A stretch of 64,000 nucleotides of DNA from Chamaea fasciata. Its lineage: Eukaryota; Chordata; Aves; Passeriformes; Sylviidae. A model generated the notes under the pieces. It made no database searches. It had not been told where the DNA came from and saw only the letters and a list, made by a program, of their open reading frames with translations. This document shows positions 59,971 to 64,000 of the stretch, in pieces (within the stretch, counting starts at the first letter, position 1; each line of letters begins with the position of its first letter). A program made the position numbers and the translations under genes. The stretch is taken from positions 65,818,093 to 65,882,092 of the forward strand of contig JARCOQ010000006.1 in NCBI GenBank assembly GCA_029207755.1, read 5' to 3'.

Positions 59971-61156
59971 CAAGCGTTTGTTCATCACAGTTACTCCCAC
60001 AAGCCAGCCCAGGTGGGAGCAGAGCTCCTTCCACCCCACCCACCCTGTTTCCATCCCTTCTTCAGCACATCCCATGGTGCTTTTTTCTGCTGCTTCCCAG
60101 GAGCTGTTGGCTCTTGCCCTGCCCTGACTGCTGGACCCGTCTGTGGACACTGCACAGCGATCTGTTGCCAGCTCTCTGGATTCTGAAGGAAAACCCAAGC
60201 AAATCTCTGAATCAAAGTAAAGGTGTCTTGCAAACTTAACCTAATCCTTTGTAAAGCTGTATTAAGGCCAAATTAAATTCAAATCTGTGGGTTCATTTTC
60301 CTCTTAGGCTTTATTCCTCGTTTGTTTGAGAGAGCTGGTGAGTCTTTTAGGACTCATGGTACCTTGGTTCCCTTTCAGAATGGAACAAATCTGAGACTTT
60401 TCCAGCCAGTTTTTCTTTAAATACCACGAGTTTTCATTCCCCTTTCATTTAAAATACTTCCACAATTTAATATGAAATGCTGGGTAGCAAAACCGGTAGC
60501 ACTTCCAGACAGAAAGAAGTATGTTGTGTGTAACTCCAAATGTGAATTCTCCTTGCAAAGTGATGGCTTTCCACTGAGGTGGATCAAACAGATGCTCAGT
60601 TGGATGCTGGTGCTGAAGCACTTTTCTCTTGTGGCTTGAGTGTCTGATGGCAACAGCCTGAGATTTTAATAGCAGAAAGAAGGGATTTCCTACTAACCTT
60701 CCCCGGAGAACTGTCACTTGTACAGTCTTTTCCAGCCTCGTCTAGTCTGACCTGCATCTTCTCCAAAACTTGGTCAATTTTTAAATACTTTTTAAACTTT
60801 TTGTGTACCATTTGCAGAGAACAGGAGGGTGCTGGCTATTTTTTTCACAAAATACACGCTGCTCTGTGAGTGAGGTGGTCCTCCGTTCTCCCCAGAGCAA
60901 CCTTTACCTGTCAGCTCTGCTTCTTCTCAAGGATGGGATGCTGGTGCTGGTGTGGATAAACAGATTTTCTCCCATTTTCAGCACAGGTGATGGAGGGAGA
61001 GGAGCTGTTGGCCAAGAGCCTCATGGTGCCAGCACCTCCTGACATGCAGGAGCTGAAAAACTAGAGGTTTTGCCCTTGTTGCATTCAGTGGATTTCTAAT
61101 TTTACTTCAAGCTAATTGCTTCCTCGTCCTGGGAGGTGCCAGGGAGATGCCCAAGG

Positions 61157-61458
61157 GGACACAAGGACAAAGATTTTAGCAGGGTCTATTGCCATAAGAC
61201 AAGGGGTGTTGGTTTTAAACTGGAGGAGGGATGATTCAAATGAGCTTCAAGGAAGAAATTTTTTATCAATGAGGGTGATAAAAATGCTGTGGTCTCTGCC
61301 ACAGGTTGCCCAGAGATGCTGTGGAAACATTCCAGGTTAGATGGGGCTTGGAACAAGCTGACTAGTTGAAGGTGTCCTTGCTTATTGCAGGGAGGGTGGA
61401 AGTAAATGAGATTTAAAGTGTCTCCCAAGCCAAACCATTGTACGATTTTACGATCATC
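61157..61458 (+). mobile_element. CR1 LINE 3' end, unit 14
   Basis: Same as the unit 13 copy, including CCAGGTTAGATGG. Confidence 0.85.
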
Positions 61459-61553
61459 TCATCCAACTTCACTGCTCCAACATGATTCCCATGAGCATGC
61501 AGGAGGCTGGGAAAAGGAATGTGGGCTCTCCCAGTTCAAACAAACAGAAAAGT

Positions 61554-62749
61554 TTATTTTGATGGCTGAGGGGGACGAGCACCAGAGGGTGATGCTCGTC
61601 TGATCCTGCTCTGGTTTTCAGGCCGACTGTACAGCTTTTTCTCCTGCCGCTGTTGCCGCCGGACGTGTCTCATCCGGATTGGCCCAGGCTGGGAGCGTTT
61701 GTCCTTCATGGAGCCAGCGAAGAGCCAGGGTGGTCTGTATGGAGCTGCTTGTCTGCTGGGTGACTGAGTGTCCTGGGACAGCCCTGGCACCCCCTGAGTG
61801 GCGGTGCTGGGGCTGCTGGTCTCAATACTTTGGGCCAGCACATCGTCGATCCGGCGGCGTTTTGCTGCCGGGCTCCTGAGTGACTGTGGCTCTGTGACGC
61901 CCTCTGGATGGCCCCTCTTCAAGCTCTGCTTTTTGCGCGGGAAGCTGCTGCTGCTGCTGCTGCTGACCAGCACCACAGTCTGGGACAGCCCTGGCACCCC
62001 CTGAGTGGCAGTGCTGGGGCTGCTGGTCTCAATACTTTGGGCGATCCGGCGGTGTTTTGCTGCCGGGCTCCTGAGTGTCTGTGGCTCTGTGGGGCCCTCT
62101 GGATGGCCTCTCTTCAAGCTCTGCTTTTTGCAGGGGAAGCTGCTGCTGCTGCTGCTTCTGACCAGAACCACACTTTGAGACAGCCCTGGCACCCCCTGAG
62201 TGCCGGTGCTGGGGCTGCTGGTCTCGGCACGCAGCAGTGGCACTCGGTTCAGCCGTATGGGTTTCACTGCCTGGCTGCCCGGGCCTTGTGCTCTCTGTCT
62301 CCAGGAACGGCGCCGGGCCTGCTCCGCCCTGGGCTGTCCCGATAGGCTGCCGCTGCTGCTGCTGCTGTTTGGATCTGCACATTGGAGAGAGGAGAGGGCA
62401 AGTGGTGTGAGCAGCTGCGCAGGGCTCGGGTGATGTCCGTGCAGGATTGTCCCCAAGGCCTTGCCGGGCTGGCTTAAGGGCAGGGGAGGCATATGTGCCC
62501 ACAGGCCAGCCTGGCCCCGCTGGCCCAAGAGAGCCAGAGGGACTCTACCCTGGGTCGTTGTTGGAGCTCCTGCTTCCCCTTGCTGCAGCTCTTGACCGCT
62601 CCCCCACTGCCAGCCGTGGGGAGGGAGATTTTTCTCTCACCTTGCTTCTTCCCAGGAGGACACTTCTCAGCAGTGTTGTGCACCATTGTGGATAGGGAGC
62701 AGTGCCTGGAAGGTCTGTGCTGCAGGCCTTTCTCCTCCTGACAAAGCAT
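61554..62749 (-). CDS. Array gene copy 14 (309 aa, two exons)
   Basis: Exons 62749-62641 and 62374-61554. The predicted product is identical to copy 13. A C/A difference near 61676 (CTCATCCGG versus CTCATACGG) is silent. Two full repeats, intact splice sites, stop within AATAAA. Confidence 0.7.
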
Positions 62750-63327
62750 CCCAGTCCTTGTTTGGACAGAGAGAGAGGCGTTTGTGGTGCCTCAGAGGCA
62801 CCAGAACTCGCCAGTAGCCTTGGGCAAGCTCCTTCTCCTCGATCCTGTCCTCAGCTCTGCAAGTTGTGTTGCCACCTTTGTACCTTAGGGCTGGGTGATG
62901 ATGTCACAGTAGTCCCTGTCACCCACTGCCCTAATTCGGGGAGGCTATCCTTGTGGGTGCTGACAGTGACTTTGTCAATGCCAGGCACGGCTGTAAGGAG
63001 AAAAACAGAAATGGGAACAGGTTCATCAACAGGTTGGCGGGCTTAAGGAGACTTAGGTCTTACTACAGGTCATCAGTGGTGATTAGGTCATACTAACCAG
63101 TCCTAATTCATTCTTTTGACAGCTCTAAGAGTACAGTTGATTGATTCATTCATTCTTTAAAAGAAGAGTTGTTCTGTGATACATTGGGCATATTGCTTGG
63201 GTCAGCCTCCTTAAAGGAAAATCAGAGTATTACCTACGGTCTCAAATGAAGCTTCTGAACCAACTTTAAGTACTCATGTGTTTTTCCCGAAAGATAAAGT
63301 CTCTGAGGCCGTGGAAACTTCAGGATT

Positions 63328-63620
63328 GGGGTGGGCAAGCATGGCAGGAATTTGAGAAGATTGGTGCCCTGTAGGCACTGGGGGGCTCTGAAGTCTCCCT
63401 GGAGCCTTCTCTTCTCCAGGCTGAACAAGCTCAGCTCTCTCAGCCCATCTCCAGAGCAGAACTGCTCCAGCCCTTGGATCATGGCTGCAACCCTCCTCTG
63501 GACCTCTTGACTCACTCCAGAAGTTCCATGTTTTTGTTTTTGTTTTTTTTATTTTTTTTTTTTTTTTTTTTTAAACGTGGAGACCCCAGATGTGGGTGCA
63601 GAATTACTTTTGGGTTCAGG
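63328..63620 (-). mobile_element. CR1 LINE fragment, unit 14
   Basis: Same as unit 13; T-rich tract 63531-63572 has the same length and interruptions. Confidence 0.85.
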
Positions 63621-63899
63621 CAAGCGTTTGTTCATCACAGTTACTCCCACAAGCCAGCCCAGGTGGGAGCAGAGCTCCTTCCACCCCACCCACCCTGTTT
63701 CCATCCCTTCTTCAGCACATCCCATGGTGCTTTTTTCTGCTGCTTCCCAGGAGCTGTTGGCTCTTGCCCTGCCCTGACTGCTGGACCCGTCTGTGGACAC
63801 TGCACAGCGATCTGTTGCCAGCTCTCTGGATTCTGAAGGAAAACCCAAGCAAATCTCTGAATCAAAGTAAAGGTGTCTTGCAAACTTAACCTAATCCTT

Positions 63900-64000
63900 T
63901 GTAAAGCTGTATTAAGGCCAAATTAAATTCAAATCTGTGGGTTCATTTTCCTCTTAGGCTTTATTCCTCGTTTGTTTGAGAGAGCTGGTGAGTCTTTTAG
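63900..64000. repeat. Tandem array unit 15, first 101 bp only
   Basis: The array continues past the right window edge. The visible part matches the first 101 bases of the other units. Confidence 0.95.

Larger units (their letters stand above)
56600..60249. repeat. Tandem array unit 13 (3650 bp)
   Basis: Nearly identical to unit 14 and exactly equal to it in length. Differences I noticed are CAGTTTTTAAACAC versus CAATTTTTAAATAC near 57125 and CTCATACGG versus CTCATCCGG near 58020. Shared private changes with unit 14 are CTGCTTCTTCTC near 57268, CCAGGTTAGATGG near 57682 and CCCGATAGGC near 58688. Confidence 0.95.
60250..63899. repeat. Tandem array unit 14 (3650 bp)
   Basis: Closest relative of unit 13 (same length, same rare substitutions). 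The pair is among the most recently homogenised neighbours in the window, along with units 5 and 6. Confidence 0.95.

Noticed and set aside
1..64000. CRISPR array, rDNA array, tRNA cluster or bacterial operon
   Set aside because: The repeats are kilobase-long with CR1 retrotransposon pieces and spliced-gene signals. No short regularly spaced repeats, rRNA core sequences or tRNA cloverleaf signatures were seen.

Overview
The window is vertebrate, almost certainly avian, and probably from a songbird. It carries truncated copies of the CR1 LINE family, recognisable by the conserved 3' end with degenerate ATTCTATG-type octamers. It also holds solo LTRs whose 3' halves resemble endogenous retrovirus (ERVL-like) LTRs common in passerines. 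There is no bacterial gene organisation. The species and chromosome cannot be read from the sequence.

Layout: about 53 kb of the 64 kb is a head-to-tail tandem array. Taking the recurring TGTAAAGCTGTATTAAGG as an arbitrary unit start, units begin at 1, 3853, 7718, 11585, 15436, 19300, 23163, 27015, 41814, 45264, 49110, 52958, 56600, 60250 and 63900 (cut by the window end). Most units are 3.84-3.87 kb, one is 3.45 kb and three are about 3.65 kb. By eye they differ at only a small number of positions. Each unit holds, from low to high coordinate: about 0.9 kb without a recognised gene; a plus-oriented CR1 3' end; a minus-strand protein-coding gene of about 1.4 kb; about 0.6 kb of gene-upstream sequence; a minus-oriented CR1 fragment split by a variable T-rich tract; and about 0.28 kb of unassigned sequence.

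The gene: I propose two coding exons on the minus strand, separated by a 266-bp GT-AG phase-1 intron. Exon 1 encodes 36 residues that are identical in all 14 copies. Exon 2 encodes 1-3 full copies of a roughly 70-residue internal repeat plus a partial one, then a basic C-terminal tail. The predicted protein is 379 residues in most copies, and 378, 377, 309 or 245 in others. Each full repeat has polyserine (AGC runs) and a basic PAAKRRRID-type motif very like the c-Myc nuclear localisation signal, so a nuclear protein is likely. I cannot assign a family. The TAA stop lies inside the AATAAA poly(A) signal. All 14 copies keep an open frame, and all large length changes are whole codons.

Interruption: unit 8 stops at 30059 and resumes at 40983 with no unit sequence lost; only ATT is present on both sides. 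The 10.9 kb between contains no gene I can support. It holds two complete solo LTRs, each with TG...CA ends and a 5-bp target-site duplication (34157-34823 plus; 40171-40943 minus), a CR1 tail, simple repeats and a 67-bp tandem duplication. It is either an insertion into a unit or the ancestral flanks of the amplified segment. The array continues beyond both window edges.
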